Of a DNA stretch of 64,000 nucleotides, positions 49,504-58,905 are shown one piece after another (the first letter of the stretch is position 1; the number at the start of each line of letters is the position of its first letter). Source of the stretch: Actinomycetota bacterium. Its GTDB lineage: Bacteria > Actinomycetota > Actinomycetes > S36-B12. Where the stretch lies: positions 1 through 64,000 of the forward strand of contig JAUSNB010000053.1 of assembly GCA_030645615.1 (NCBI GenBank), given 5' to 3'. The notes under the pieces are model-generated. The model was not told the origin of the DNA. It saw nothing but the letters and a program-made list of their open reading frames with translations, and did no database searches. Both the position numbers and the translations under genes were made by a program.

Positions 49504-50694
49504 TTACTTGCGGAAGTAGTGGGTGTCGACGACGAACACGCTGTTGAAGACCTCCAGTTCGGCCCAGTCGGGGACGTACATCCGCCCATGGTCCGGGTCG
49601 AGCACCGGGGCCTGGGGCCAGCCAGTGAACTCGATCGTGCCGAGTTGCCGATACGTGCGGGTGTCCAGCACGGCCACGTGACCGTCGTACGTAGCCACGT
49701 ACAACCGCCTCGCCTCAGCATCCACCACGGGCTCGGGCCACTTGCCGGTCGGGATGGCATCGATGACCGTGTTGCGGCGAGTGCTCACGACGGACAGCCC
49801 ATCGTTGCGGTCGGGGATGTACAGCTTCTGCGCGACGCTGTCGTAGGCAATGGTCCCGTACACCGGGACACTGATCGTGGCGACTACCCGGTTTGCCGAT
49901 GTGTCGACGACGGACACGGTGTCGGACCTGTGGTTCGCCACGAACAGCCGGCCTCGCTCGCCGTCGAGCGCAAGCCCGTCGGGCGCCCTCCCCACCGGGA
50001 TCGTCGCGATGAACTCGTGCGTGCGCGCGTCGATCACCCAGACCAGGCCGTCTTCCAGCACGCTGACCGGGCTCCCGGCGACGTAGAGCAAGCCACGGTC
50101 TGCGTCAAGCACAGGCGCCTCGCCGATCAGCGGGGGCTCGTCCGAGCTGATGACCCCAGGGGCGGCGGCAAGGTCGATCGTCGCCGCCACCGTGTTGGTG
50201 CGCGTGTCCACGACGGTCACCGTCCCGGACAGGGCATTCGGCACGAACAGCTGCTGGTGACGGCGGTCGATGACCAGGTTCTCGGGGAGGATGCCGACCC
50301 TGATCGTCTCGATGACCTCGTTTGCCTGGGTGTCGATCACGGCCACGCGACGTGCCTCGCTCATGGGTACGTAGAGCCGGTGGGTGCGCGAGTCCAGGAC
50401 CCCCGCTCCGACGTCGTCCCCGACCTTGATCGTGTCGAGCACGCGGTAGTCGTCCGTGTCGACGACCGATACGGAATCCGACCCCGCGTTGACGACGTAC
50501 ATCCGATCCCGCGCTGGATCGAGCAGCGGGCCCAGGGGAGCGATCCCGAGCCGGACCACCGCGACGACGGAGGCGCCGCCCGGCAGGCCGACGTCGCCCA
50601 TCGGGGACGCAGGCGCAGGCACCGCCAGCAGCCCCGATGCGATGAGCGTGGCGAGGATACTGAGCGGAACGGGCCTTGCTGGCACACTGACCAT
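49504..50694 (-). CDS. Secreted YVTN-type beta-propeller protein
   Basis: 396 aa. A signal peptide (about 1-30, PLSILATLIASGLLAVPAPA) is followed by at least seven repeats of about 45-50 residues with the YncE/YVTN pattern (RMYVVNAGSDSVSVVDTDD, RLYVPMSEARRVAVIDTQ, QLFVPNALSGTVTVVDTRT, RLFVANHRSDTVSVVDTSA, KLYIPDRNDGLSVVSTRR, RLYVATYDGHVAVLDTRT). These fold into a propeller of unknown ligand; relatives are S-layer-like or heme-binding surface proteins. The ATG at 50694 has GGGAG upstream; an ATG five codons earlier is also in frame. It stands alone, convergent with the dehydrogenase. Confidence 0.88.
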   Translation of the reverse strand: MVSVPARPVPLSILATLIASGLLAVPAPASPMGDVGLPGGASVVAVVRLGIAPLGPLLDPARDRMYVVNAGSDSVSVVDTDDYRVLDTIKVGDDVGAGVLDSRTHRLYVPMSEARRVAVIDTQANEVIETIRVGILPENLVIDRRHQQLFVPNALSGTVTVVDTRTNTVAATIDLAAAPGVISSDEPPLIGEAPVLDADRGLLYVAGSPVSVLEDGLVWVIDARTHEFIATIPVGRAPDGLALDGERGRLFVANHRSDTVSVVDTSANRVVATISVPVYGTIAYDSVAQKLYIPDRNDGLSVVSTRRNTVIDAIPTGKWPEPVVDAEARRLYVATYDGHVAVLDTRTYRQLGTIEFTGWPQAPVLDPDHGRMYVPDWAELEVFNSVFVVDTHYFRK

Positions 50695-50798
50695 GGCCGC
50701 TCCCGCCATTCCGTCGCCGCTTGACGCTCTCGAGGCTACGCCGAGAGTCGGCTGATGGCAGGGTGGCTGGGTCGGCACGACTCCGGGGCTCGCTTCGC

Positions 50799-50975
50799 TC
50801 ACTCCTCGTCGTCGCCGAGCCTCGCGAGCCACGTCGCCAGCCGCTCCACCGGCGTCTCGAACTCGGGGTTGAGGTCGACGAACTCGCGCAGCCGCTCGGC
50901 CAGCCAGTCCAGGCTGACCTCCTCCTCGCCGCGGCGCGACTGCAACTCCTCGATCCCGCGATCGGTGAAGTACAT
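50799..50975 (-). CDS. DUF6104 small protein downstream of kgd
   Basis: 58 aa acidic helical protein (MYFTDRGIEELQSRR, SLDWLAERLREFVDLN, FETPVERLATWLARL). The short DUF6104 family recurs directly after kgd in actinobacteria, here 2 bp past the kgd stop, so it may bind or regulate the oxoglutarate enzyme; no experiment is implied by sequence. A hairpin with CTCTCG/CGAGAG arms near 50724-50745 lies further downstream on this strand and may end the transcript. Confidence 0.8.
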   Translation of the reverse strand: MYFTDRGIEELQSRRGEEEVSLDWLAERLREFVDLNPEFETPVERLATWLARLGDDEE

Positions 50976-50977
50976 GG

Positions 50978-53900
50978 CTAGGCGAACGCCTGCTCGACGA
51001 GGGCGCGCTGCTCCTGCTCGTGCCTCTGGTGCGTGCCGACGGCCGGCGACGATGACGCCGGCCGCGTGACTGAGCGCAGCGGTCGGTCGATGATCTCGGG
51101 CAGGTTGAGTGCCACGAAGCTCCAGGGCCCCTGGTTCGCCGGCTCCTCCTGGACCCACACCAGCTCGGCATCCGGGTAGGGCTCGAGGGCGGGCGGCAGC
51201 GTGCGGAACGGCAGCGGGTAGAGGCGCTCGAACCGCATGATGGCGACATCCGACCGCCCGTGCTTGGCCCGGTACGCGGCGAGGTCGTAGTACACCTTCC
51301 CGCTGCACAGCAGGATCCGCCGTACCCCGGGTCCCGTGTGCTCGGGGTCGTTGATGAGCGGGTGGAAGTGCCCCGACGTGAACTCCGACTTCTTCGACAC
51401 TGCCGCCTTGGACCGCAGCAACGACTTGGGCGTGAAGATGACGAGCGGGCGCACGATGCTGGCGTTCGCCTGGAGTCGCAGCAGGTGGAAGTAGGAGGCG
51501 GGCGTGGACGGCATCGCGACGATCATGTTGTCCTGCGCGCACAGCTGCAGGTAGCGCTCGATGCGCGCCGATGAGTGGTCGGGTCCCTGCCCCTCGAAGC
51601 CGTGCGGCAGCAGGAGGGTGAGCGAGGAACGCTGCCCCCACTTCTGCTCGCCCGACGCGATGAACTCGTCGACGATGGTCTGGGCACCGTCGGCGAAGTC
51701 GCCGAACTGCGCCTCCCACATCACGAGGGCGTCAGGGCGGGCCACGGAGTAGCCGTACTCGAAGCCCATGGCGGCGAACTCGCTCAGCAGGGAGTCGTAC
51801 ACGTAAAGCTTGCCGCCGTCGCGATAGCACTGCTTGAGCGGCTTGTACTGCCAGCCAGTCTCCTTGTCGACGATGACCATGTGCCGATGGCCGAACGTGC
51901 CGCGTCGGACGTCCTGGCCGGCCAGCCGGATGGTGCGGCCCTCCATGAGCAGGCCACCGATCGCGAGCGCCTCGGCCATGCCCCAGTCGATGACGTCCTC
52001 GCCGACCATGTCGGACCGCCGCTGCAGCTGCGGGTGCAAGCGGGGGTGGACGGTGAAATCCTCGGGCAGGGAGAGCTGGGACGCGATGACGGTATCGACC
52101 TGCTCCTGGCTGATGGCCGTGTCGATCTCGGCCGCGGGGCCTTGCGGCTCGAGGCGACGCTCGCCGTCCGCCACGATGTCCGCCTTGGAGTCGCTGAACG
52201 CGGCCTGGTCGCCCTCGCCACGGGTCTCCTGGAAGATCAGTTCGAGCTGCTCCTGGAAGTGGCGGAGTGCGCCTTCCGCCTCCTCCAGGGTGATGTCGCC
52301 GCGGCCGATGAGGGATTCGGTGTAGTGCTTGCGGACTGAGCGCTTCTGGTCGATCACCGCGTACATGAGCGGTTGGGTGAGCGACGGGTCATCAGCCTCG
52401 TTGTGGCCGCGCCGGCGATAGGACACCAGGTCGATGACGACGTCCTTGTGGAAGGTCTGGCGGAAGGAGAAGGCCAGCTCGGCCACCCGGACGACCGCCT
52501 CGGGGTCGTCGCCGTTGACGTGGAAGATCGGTGCCTGGATCATCCGTGCGACGTCCGTGCTGTAGACCGACGAGCGGCTGTACTTTGGCGAGGTGGTGAA
52601 GCCCACCTGGTTGTTCACGACGACGTGGATCGTTCCGCCTGTGCGGTAGCCCTGGATCTGCGACATCTGCAGCGTCTCCGCGACGACGCCCTGCCCCGCG
52701 AAGGCGGCGTCGCCGTGGATGAGGACCGGCAGCACGCTGAAGGCATCCTCCCTGGGCAACTGGTCCTGCTTGGCGCGCACGATGCCCTCGAGCACGGGAT
52801 TGACCGCCTCGAGGTGCGAGGGATTTGCCGCGAGGTACACGCGGGTCTGGCCGCCGTCGGGCGCAGTGAAGATGCCGCTGGTGCCGAGGTGGTACTTGAC
52901 GTCGCCGGACCCCTGCACGAGGTCGTCACCGAAGTCGCCCTCGAACTCGCGGAAGACCTGGCCGTAGGACTTGCCGGCGATGTTGGTGAGCACGTTGAGA
53001 CGGCCGCGGTGCGGCATGCCGAGCGCCACCTCGACGATGTTGTCGTCGGTGGACTCGATGAGAATCGCGTCGAGCAGCGGGATGAGTGACTCCGACCCCT
53101 CCAGCGAGAAGCGCTTCTGCCCCACGTACTTCGTCTGCAGGAAGGACTCCAGCGCCTCCGCCTCGTTGAGCTTGTGCAGGATGCGCAGCTGCTCGTCGCG
53201 ATCGGTGCGCTCGTGCGGCACCTCGACGCGCTCCTGGATCCAGGCGCGCTGCTCGGGATCCTGGATGTGCATGTACTCGATCCCGATGGTGCGGGTGTAC
53301 GAGTCGCGCAGCACGCCGAGGATCTCGCGCAGCTTCATCAGCGGCCGCCCGCCGAAACCACCGGTGGCGAACTCGCGGTCGAGGTCCCACAGGGTGAGGC
53401 CGTGCCGCAGCACGTCGAGGTCGGGGTGCATGCGCTGCTCGTACTCGAGTGGGTTGGTGTCGGCCATCAGGTGGCCGCGCACCCGGTAGGCATGGATGAT
53501 CTCCTGCACCCGCACGGTCTTGCTGAGGTCGGTCTCGTGGCTGGCCGATACGTCCTGGGCCCAGCGGATCGGCTCATACGGGATCCTCAGGGATCGGAAG
53601 ACCTCGCCGTAGAAGTCGTCCTCGCCGAGCAGGAGGGCGTGGATGCGTCGCAGGAACTCCCCGGACTGCGCGCCCTGGATGATCCGGTGGTCGTAGGTGG
53701 ACGTGAGAGTGAGGATCTTCGACACCGCATTGCGAGCAATCGCCTCGGATGAGGCGCCCTGCCATTCGGCGGGGTACTCCATGGCGCCGACGCCCACGAT
53801 GCAGCCCTGGCCGGCCATGAGCCGGGCCACGGACAGGCTGGTCCCGATGGTGCCGGGGTTGGTCAGCGAGACGGTGGTGCCGGCGAAGTCATCGACGGCC

Positions 53901-54622
53901 AGCTTGCCGCTGCGGGCCTTGCGGACGAGGTCCTCGTACGAGGCCCAGAAGGAGGCGAAGTCCATGTCCTGGGCGCCCTTGATGCTCGGGACGAGGAGCT
54001 GGCGGGAGCCGTCGGGCTTGGCCAGGTCGATGGCCAGTCCCAGGTTGACCTGCCGGTGCTGCATCACGGCAGGCTTGCCGTCGACCTCGGTGAACGCGTA
54101 GTTCATGGCGATGTTCTCGCGGAGGGCGCGCACCACGGCGAAGCCGATGAGGTGGGTGAAGGAGACCTTGCCGCCACGCCCCCGGGCGAGGTGGTTGTTG
54201 ATCACGACGCGGTTGTCCACGAGCAGCTTCGCGGGTACCGACCGAACGCTGGTCGCGGTGGGGACGGCCAGGCTGGCTTCCATGTTGGCCACGGCCCGGG
54301 CGCTCGGGCCCTTCAGCCGTTGGACCTCCGATGGCTCCGGTGCAGTCTCGGGCTCCGGGCTCGCCGCGACGGGTGCGGGGGAGGGCTTGGGCGAGGGCGC
54401 GGCCGAGAGGGCAGGCGCCGCCGCGACGGTCGGGGACGGCGTGGGCGCGGGCAACTGGGCAGCCAGCGGCGAGTAGTCCGGCGGGGCGTAGCCCTCGAAG
54501 AACTCCCACCAGGCCGGGTCGACGCTGGTCCGATCGGCCAGGAACTGCTCGTAGATCTCGTCGACGAGCCATTCATTGGGGCCGAACCCGGCCAACCGGC
54601 TGTCGGGCGACTCCGTGGCCAC
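50978..54622 (-). CDS. kgd: Multifunctional 2-oxoglutarate metabolism enzyme Kgd (OdhA-type)
   Basis: 1214 aa. The short E1 N-terminal helix (GPNEWLVDEIYEQFLADRTSVDPAWWEFFEGY, about 10-45) is followed by a Pro/Ala-rich linker (about 48-105), a succinyltransferase E2 domain without lipoyl domain (about 110-350, catalytic TYDHRIIQG near 310) and the E1 thiamine-diphosphate decarboxylase (about 360-1214; GDAAFAGQG and NNQVGF near 636 bind ThDP). It feeds the TCA cycle as the actinobacterial oxoglutarate dehydrogenase component and can release succinic semialdehyde or form 2-hydroxy-3-oxoadipate. The GTG at 54622 with GAGAGGA upstream gives the conserved N-terminus; the open frame further upstream is unrelated. 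Confidence 0.95.
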   Translation of the reverse strand: MATESPDSRLAGFGPNEWLVDEIYEQFLADRTSVDPAWWEFFEGYAPPDYSPLAAQLPAPTPSPTVAAAPALSAAPSPKPSPAPVAASPEPETAPEPSEVQRLKGPSARAVANMEASLAVPTATSVRSVPAKLLVDNRVVINNHLARGRGGKVSFTHLIGFAVVRALRENIAMNYAFTEVDGKPAVMQHRQVNLGLAIDLAKPDGSRQLLVPSIKGAQDMDFASFWASYEDLVRKARSGKLAVDDFAGTTVSLTNPGTIGTSLSVARLMAGQGCIVGVGAMEYPAEWQGASSEAIARNAVSKILTLTSTYDHRIIQGAQSGEFLRRIHALLLGEDDFYGEVFRSLRIPYEPIRWAQDVSASHETDLSKTVRVQEIIHAYRVRGHLMADTNPLEYEQRMHPDLDVLRHGLTLWDLDREFATGGFGGRPLMKLREILGVLRDSYTRTIGIEYMHIQDPEQRAWIQERVEVPHERTDRDEQLRILHKLNEAEALESFLQTKYVGQKRFSLEGSESLIPLLDAILIESTDDNIVEVALGMPHRGRLNVLTNIAGKSYGQVFREFEGDFGDDLVQGSGDVKYHLGTSGIFTAPDGGQTRVYLAANPSHLEAVNPVLEGIVRAKQDQLPREDAFSVLPVLIHGDAAFAGQGVVAETLQMSQIQGYRTGGTIHVVVNNQVGFTTSPKYSRSSVYSTDVARMIQAPIFHVNGDDPEAVVRVAELAFSFRQTFHKDVVIDLVSYRRRGHNEADDPSLTQPLMYAVIDQKRSVRKHYTESLIGRGDITLEEAEGALRHFQEQLELIFQETRGEGDQAAFSDSKADIVADGERRLEPQGPAAEIDTAISQEQVDTVIASQLSLPEDFTVHPRLHPQLQRRSDMVGEDVIDWGMAEALAIGGLLMEGRTIRLAGQDVRRGTFGHRHMVIVDKETGWQYKPLKQCYRDGGKLYVYDSLLSEFAAMGFEYGYSVARPDALVMWEAQFGDFADGAQTIVDEFIASGEQKWGQRSSLTLLLPHGFEGQGPDHSSARIERYLQLCAQDNMIVAMPSTPASYFHLLRLQANASIVRPLVIFTPKSLLRSKAAVSKKSEFTSGHFHPLINDPEHTGPGVRRILLCSGKVYYDLAAYRAKHGRSDVAIMRFERLYPLPFRTLPPALEPYPDAELVWVQEEPANQGPWSFVALNLPEIIDRPLRSVTRPASSSPAVGTHQRHEQEQRALVEQAFA

Positions 54623-54762
54623 CGCAGGTCCTCTCGCGCTCGGGTCGCCCTCCGCTGGGGCGCGCTGTCCTGGCCCCAACAGTAGCCGCAGGGGCATGTG
54701 TGAGGGCTGCCCGTCGACGGCCTCGGCGTGCGCGTGAGCCGCAATGGCGGCACAGTCGGTCC

Positions 54763-55503
54763 GTGAGCGCACTACTGGACGGTCAGGTGGCCCTGGTCAC
54801 CGGAGGCTCGCGAGGCATCGGGCTGGCCGCCGCCCGCGGACTTGGGGACCTTGGCGCCACCGTCGTGCTCGTCGGGCGAGACCACGAGCGCGCCGTCGCG
54901 TCGGCTGACCGCCTGGTGGCCGACGGCATCGACGCCGTCGGGCTCGGGTGCGACGTCAGCGACCCGGCGGCCGTGGCAGCGCTGCCGGCCCGGCTGGGCC
55001 CGCTCGCGGCCGTGGACGTGCTCGTCCTCTCCGCCGGGGTCATGAGCGAGCGCACGGCCAAGACCCTGCGCACCTCGACATCGGAGTGGCGCCGGGTGCT
55101 CGGCACCAACCTGGACGGGGCGTTCTGGGCGATCTCCGCGCTTGTCCCGGGCATGGTCGAACGCCGAAGCGGACGGGTGATCGCCGTGTCGGCCTGCCTG
55201 GGTCGGTTCACCGGCCCGGGACTGGCGGGTGGCCTGGCCCCGTACCGGGTGAGCAAGGCCGGCCTGAACGCACTGGTCAAGAACCTGGCGGCGGAACTCC
55301 AGGATGGCCGGCGCGGCGTCCTGGTCGACGCCATGTGCCCGAACCATTGCCGCACCGACATGGGCGGCGCGGAGGCTCCCCGATCCCCGGAGGAGGGGGC
55401 CGACACGATCCTGTGGCTCGCGACCCGCGCGCCCGTTCCGGGGCCAGACGGCGCCGTGCCCACGGGGCTGCTGTGGGAGGACCGCGCCGTCGTGCCGTGG
55501 TAG
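54763..55503 (+). CDS. Short-chain dehydrogenase/reductase
   Basis: 246 aa: VALVTGGSRGIGLAAARGLGDLG (cofactor loop), VLSAGVMSER (usual NAG replaced by SAG), catalytic Ser in VIAVSACLGRFTG, and YRVSKAGLNALVK (YxxxK). The pattern is FabG-like 3-oxoacyl-ACP or similar; the substrate is unassigned. The GTG at 54763 has CACAGT 6 nt upstream, a weak -10. It is divergent from kgd by 140 bp. Confidence 0.87.
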   Translation: MSALLDGQVALVTGGSRGIGLAAARGLGDLGATVVLVGRDHERAVASADRLVADGIDAVGLGCDVSDPAAVAALPARLGPLAAVDVLVLSAGVMSERTAKTLRTSTSEWRRVLGTNLDGAFWAISALVPGMVERRSGRVIAVSACLGRFTGPGLAGGLAPYRVSKAGLNALVKNLAAELQDGRRGVLVDAMCPNHCRTDMGGAEAPRSPEEGADTILWLATRAPVPGPDGAVPTGLLWEDRAVVPW

Positions 55504-55510
55504 TGCCTGC

Positions 55511-56296
55511 CTAGGTGATGTCCCGCCGGACGGTCGTGAGCGACGCGACCGTCGCGAACACCACGGCGTAGGCCAGGAGGAGCAGGGCTCCTCCCCAGAC
55601 GGGCAGGACGTCGGCTGCCGTCAGGTCGGCCTGCGTCGTGACGTTCATGGCCGCGTTGAGGGCGCCGCCGGGCAGCCACTTGCCGATGCCCGAGACGAAC
55701 ACGCTGAGCAGCGGCTCCACGAGCATGACCCAGAGGATCGCGATGACGATCGCGGCCACCTGGTTCTTGATGAGGGCACCAACGCTGACCCCCACGACCG
55801 CGTAGATCGCCAGGCCCAGCGCCACCCCGAAGAGGATCGACCCGACCATCCCGGCGGTGATCGGGGCGTGCTCGCGGCCGATGAGGACGGCGAACGCGAC
55901 AAGCGTGCACCAGGCCACCGAGATGACCGCGATGGCAGCGCCCATGACGGCGTAGGTGACCCCCTTGGCGAGCACGACCCTTCCTCGGCGCGGGGCGGCG
56001 AGGAAGGTGGACGTGATCGTCATGTGCCGGTACTCGCCGGTCATCGCGATGATGCCGAGCAGGAGCACGAAGAGCGAGGCGCTGCTCGCCGACGCAAGCA
56101 CGCTCGTGAGGTACTCGGGTGACTGCAGGGCGTCGATGTCGAGCAGCGCAGCGGAGGCTTCCGGCGCGACGAGGATGAGGGCCACGACGTTCAGTGCGGT
56201 GAAGCCGAGCGCACCGAGCACCATGATCCACAGCAGCTTGGTGGTCGAGGCCTTGAGCCACTCGGCGCGCACGAGGTGGAGCAGGTTGCCGGTCAC
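55511..56296 (-). CDS. ABC-2 type transporter permease
   Basis: 261 aa with six hydrophobic helices (about 20-42, 65-85, 105-130, 140-165, 172-195 and 230-255), starting HLVRAEWLKASTTKLLWIMV, a typical ABC-2 permease opening. EYRHMTITSTFLAAPRRGRVVLAK is the cytoplasmic coupling region. It pairs with the ATPase encoded upstream, whose stop its GTG overlaps by 4 bp (GTGA). The pair probably exports a drug, lipid or peptide. Confidence 0.9.
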   Translation of the reverse strand: MTGNLLHLVRAEWLKASTTKLLWIMVLGALGFTALNVVALILVAPEASAALLDIDALQSPEYLTSVLASASSASLFVLLLGIIAMTGEYRHMTITSTFLAAPRRGRVVLAKGVTYAVMGAAIAVISVAWCTLVAFAVLIGREHAPITAGMVGSILFGVALGLAIYAVVGVSVGALIKNQVAAIVIAILWVMLVEPLLSVFVSGIGKWLPGGALNAAMNVTTQADLTAADVLPVWGGALLLLAYAVVFATVASLTTVRRDIT

Positions 56297-57216
56297 AGAG
56301 CACCCCCGGGATTTCCGGAGGCGGTGAGTTCCAGGAACACCCGCTCGAGGTCGCCCGCCGAGCTGGAGAGCTCATGCACCTCGATGCCGCGGGTGAACGC
56401 GACGTGGCCGACTTCGGCCGGGCTCAGCCCGAGCACGGACAAGGCTCCCTCGCCCGCCGGGTCGACGCTGGCGTGCGGCGCGGACTCGCGCAGCGCCGCA
56501 GCGAGCGCCTCGGTGGACGGTGAGCGGACCGTGGTGTGGCTGGTGGCGGTCTTCTCGAGGTCGGCCAGGGTGCCCGCGTGGACGAGCTCGCCGCGGCTGA
56601 TGATGACGACGTCGTCGACCGTCTGGCGCACCTCGGAGAGCACGTGGCTGGACACCAGCACGGTGCGTCCCTCCGCCGCCAGCGCCCGCAGGAAGGTCCG
56701 CAGCCAGGCGATGCCCTCAGGGTCAAGTCCGTTGGCGGGCTCGTCGAGCAGCAGGGCGCCGGGATCGCCGAGGAGGGCCGCGGCGAGGGCGAGTCGTTGA
56801 CGCATGCCCAGCGAGAAGCCGCCCACCTTGCGGCCGGCAGCCGTCGTGAGCCCGACGGTCTCGAGGGACGCGTCCACCCGGCGCGCGTCCAGCCCGGCCG
56901 CGGTCGCGATGACCCGCAGGTGGTTGCGCGCGGTGCGGGCGGGGTGGAAGCCGCTGGCTTCCAGCGCCGCCCCGACCATGCGGGTCGGGTCCGGCAGGGC
57001 GCGGTACGGCGCCGAGCCGATGTGGGCCGAGCCCGACGTCGGTGTCACGAGGCCGAGCAGGCAGCGCAGGGTGGTGGTCTTTCCCGACCCGTTCGGGCCG
57101 AGGAAGCCGGTGACGCGACCGGGGCTGACCTCGAAGGAGAGGTCCTTGACGGCGGTGACGCTGCCGAACCGCTTCGTCAGCCCGACGACGTGGAGTGGTT
57201 CGCCGGTGGGGGGCAC
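56293..57216 (-). CDS. ABC transporter ATP-binding protein
   Basis: 307 aa. Walker A GPNGSGKTTTL, Q-loop region, signature FSLGMRQRLALAAALLG, Walker B ALLLDEPANGLDP and the H-loop SSHVLSEV are intact. The C-terminal extension (about 215-307) is typical of DrrA/NatA-type exporters. The GTG at 57216 begins PPTGEPLHVVGLTKRFG. It forms an operon with the ABC-2 permease. Confidence 0.92.
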   Translation of the reverse strand: MPPTGEPLHVVGLTKRFGSVTAVKDLSFEVSPGRVTGFLGPNGSGKTTTLRCLLGLVTPTSGSAHIGSAPYRALPDPTRMVGAALEASGFHPARTARNHLRVIATAAGLDARRVDASLETVGLTTAAGRKVGGFSLGMRQRLALAAALLGDPGALLLDEPANGLDPEGIAWLRTFLRALAAEGRTVLVSSHVLSEVRQTVDDVVIISRGELVHAGTLADLEKTATSHTTVRSPSTEALAAALRESAPHASVDPAGEGALSVLGLSPAEVGHVAFTRGIEVHELSSSAGDLERVFLELTASGNPGGAL

Positions 57217-57252
57217 GCCACCACGCTATCGGGCCAGTCGGCCGCACACCTT

Positions 57253-57316
57253 CGATGCGTCGCCAGTTGTGGCCAAATCCACTCGGCATGTCGGGGCCAC
57301 AAGTGACGACGCATCG
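57253..57316. repeat. Long imperfect inverted repeat (P4)
   Basis: CGATGCGTCG (57253-57262) pairs with CGACGCATCG (57307-57316), and TTGTGGCC (57267-57274) with GGCCACAA (57295-57302), around a 20-nt loop. It lies 6 bp beyond the MFS stop on the minus strand and upstream of the ABC ATPase. It may terminate the MFS message. Confidence 0.6.
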
Positions 57317-57321
57317 GAGGG

Positions 57322-58782
57322 CTAGGCGTGTGCCGGTTCCTTCTCTTCCTCGCTGATCTGCTCGAGTGACTTGCCGGTGGTCTCCGGGACCTTCATCTTC
57401 ACGAAGAAGATCGACGCGAGCGCGAACGCCGTGAAGATCCCGTACGCGATGGTCAGGCTCTGGGCCGCGATCGGCGGGAAGGCCGTCGAGACGATGAAGT
57501 TCGCGATCCACTGCGCTGACGCGGCAAGGGCCAGCGCTGCCGCCCGGATCCGGTTCGGGAACATCTCGCCCAGGAGCACCCACACCACAGGGCCCCACGA
57601 CATGCCGAAGAAGAACACGTAGGCGTTGAAGGTGATCACGGCGATCGTGGACGCTGCCCCAGTGAGCGACGGCTCCATGCCGCCCGTGCCGTTGGCGACC
57701 TGTGGGGCGGTCCCGAAGATGACAGTGAGGGCCGCGAGCGTGAGAGCCATCCCGGCGGAGCCGGTGAGCAGGAGTCGCTTGCGGCCGACCCGGTCGATGA
57801 GGGCGATCGCGATCAGCGTGGTGCCGACGTTGACCGCGTTGGTGATCATCGAGGTGAGGAACGCCTGGTCCTGGGTGAACCCGACCGACTCCCAGATCAG
57901 GTTGGAGTAGTAGAAGACGGCATTGATGCCGACGAACTGCTGGAAGGCGCTGAGCAGGATGCCGATCCAGACGATCGGCATGAGCCCGAAGCGCGAGCCG
58001 CGGAGGTCGGACACGCTCGACTTGTTCGAGCCGAGCATTGACAGCCGGATCTCCTCGACCTTGCCGCTCTGGTCGGTGGTGAACACGCTCTCGAGCACGG
58101 CCCGGGCCTCGTCTAGCTTGCCGCGCTCGACCAGGAAGCGCGGTGACTCGGGGATTCGCAGGGCCATGAGGAAGTAGACGGTCGCGGGGATGAGCATGAT
58201 GAGGAACATCCACCGCCATGCCTCGATGCCGAGCAGCCACTCTGCCTCCGAGCTGCCCGCCCACGAGACCATGAGGTAGTTGGTCACGCCGGTCGCCAGG
58301 ATGCCGAGCACGATGGCCAGTTGCTGGAGCGAGCCCATCCGGCCGCGAAGCTGCGCCGGCGAGATCTCCGCGATGTACATCGGCGCCACGACGCTTGCGA
58401 CGCCGATGCCGGCCCCGCCGATGAGCCGCCAGATCATCAAGACCTCGACGTTCGGGGGGAACGCGGTGCCGATGGCACTGACGGCGAACAGCACTGCAGC
58501 AATGAGCATGACGCGGCGCCGGCCGAAGGCGTCCGCGAGCTGCCCGGCGAACCACGCGCCCACGGCCGATCCGATGAGCGCAATGGACACGACGAGGGCC
58601 ATGAGCCCCGAACTCAGTCCGAACTCGTTGGCGATGGCGGTGTTTGCCCCGTTGATGACCGCCGAGTCGAAGCCGAACAGGAACCCGCCCATGGCCGCCG
58701 TGCTCGCGAGGCGCACAACCCTGCCGGTTCGGTAGGTCTCCGCGGGGCCGTTGCCGGCCATGATCGGGGCTCCGTGCGCCAT
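57322..58782 (-). CDS. Sugar porter family MFS transporter
   Basis: 486 aa, twelve helices. Sugar-porter signatures: GFLFGFDSAVINGAN (helix 1), ADAFGRRRVMLI (loop 2-3), RLIGGAGIGVASVVAPMYIAEISPAQLRGRMGSLQQLAIVLGI, PESPRFLVERGKLDEAR after helix 6, QQFVGINAVFYYSNLIW (helix 7), and PETTGKSLEQI at the end. Likely a sugar:H+ symporter like XylE or GalP; the sugar is unknown. GGAGGT is 4 nt before the ATG. It is divergent from the L,D-transpeptidase. No sugar-catabolic gene is adjacent. Confidence 0.93.
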   Translation of the reverse strand: MAHGAPIMAGNGPAETYRTGRVVRLASTAAMGGFLFGFDSAVINGANTAIANEFGLSSGLMALVVSIALIGSAVGAWFAGQLADAFGRRRVMLIAAVLFAVSAIGTAFPPNVEVLMIWRLIGGAGIGVASVVAPMYIAEISPAQLRGRMGSLQQLAIVLGILATGVTNYLMVSWAGSSEAEWLLGIEAWRWMFLIMLIPATVYFLMALRIPESPRFLVERGKLDEARAVLESVFTTDQSGKVEEIRLSMLGSNKSSVSDLRGSRFGLMPIVWIGILLSAFQQFVGINAVFYYSNLIWESVGFTQDQAFLTSMITNAVNVGTTLIAIALIDRVGRKRLLLTGSAGMALTLAALTVIFGTAPQVANGTGGMEPSLTGAASTIAVITFNAYVFFFGMSWGPVVWVLLGEMFPNRIRAAALALAASAQWIANFIVSTAFPPIAAQSLTIAYGIFTAFALASIFFVKMKVPETTGKSLEQISEEEKEPAHA

Positions 58783-58893
58783 GGTGACCTCCGTGATCCT
58801 CGTCTCGTGATCCGGCCGGGCGATGCGGGTACTCGCCCGCAGGGGACGGTGAACGAGGCGACCGTAGCGTTATTGGCATCCGCGCGGGTGGCT

Positions 58894-58899
58894 TACCCT
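58894..58899 (+). promoter_or_regulatory. -10 element of leaderless L,D-transpeptidase transcript
   Basis: TACCCT ends 6 nt before the GTG at 58906 and no ribosome site precedes the start, which fixes the start in a long open frame. Confidence 0.5.
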
Positions 58900-58905
58900 T
58901 GTTGG

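Noticed and set aside
54623-54772. N-terminal extension of Kgd
   Set aside because: The upstream codons lack family similarity and would overlap the divergent SDR start; GTG 54622 has a ribosome site.
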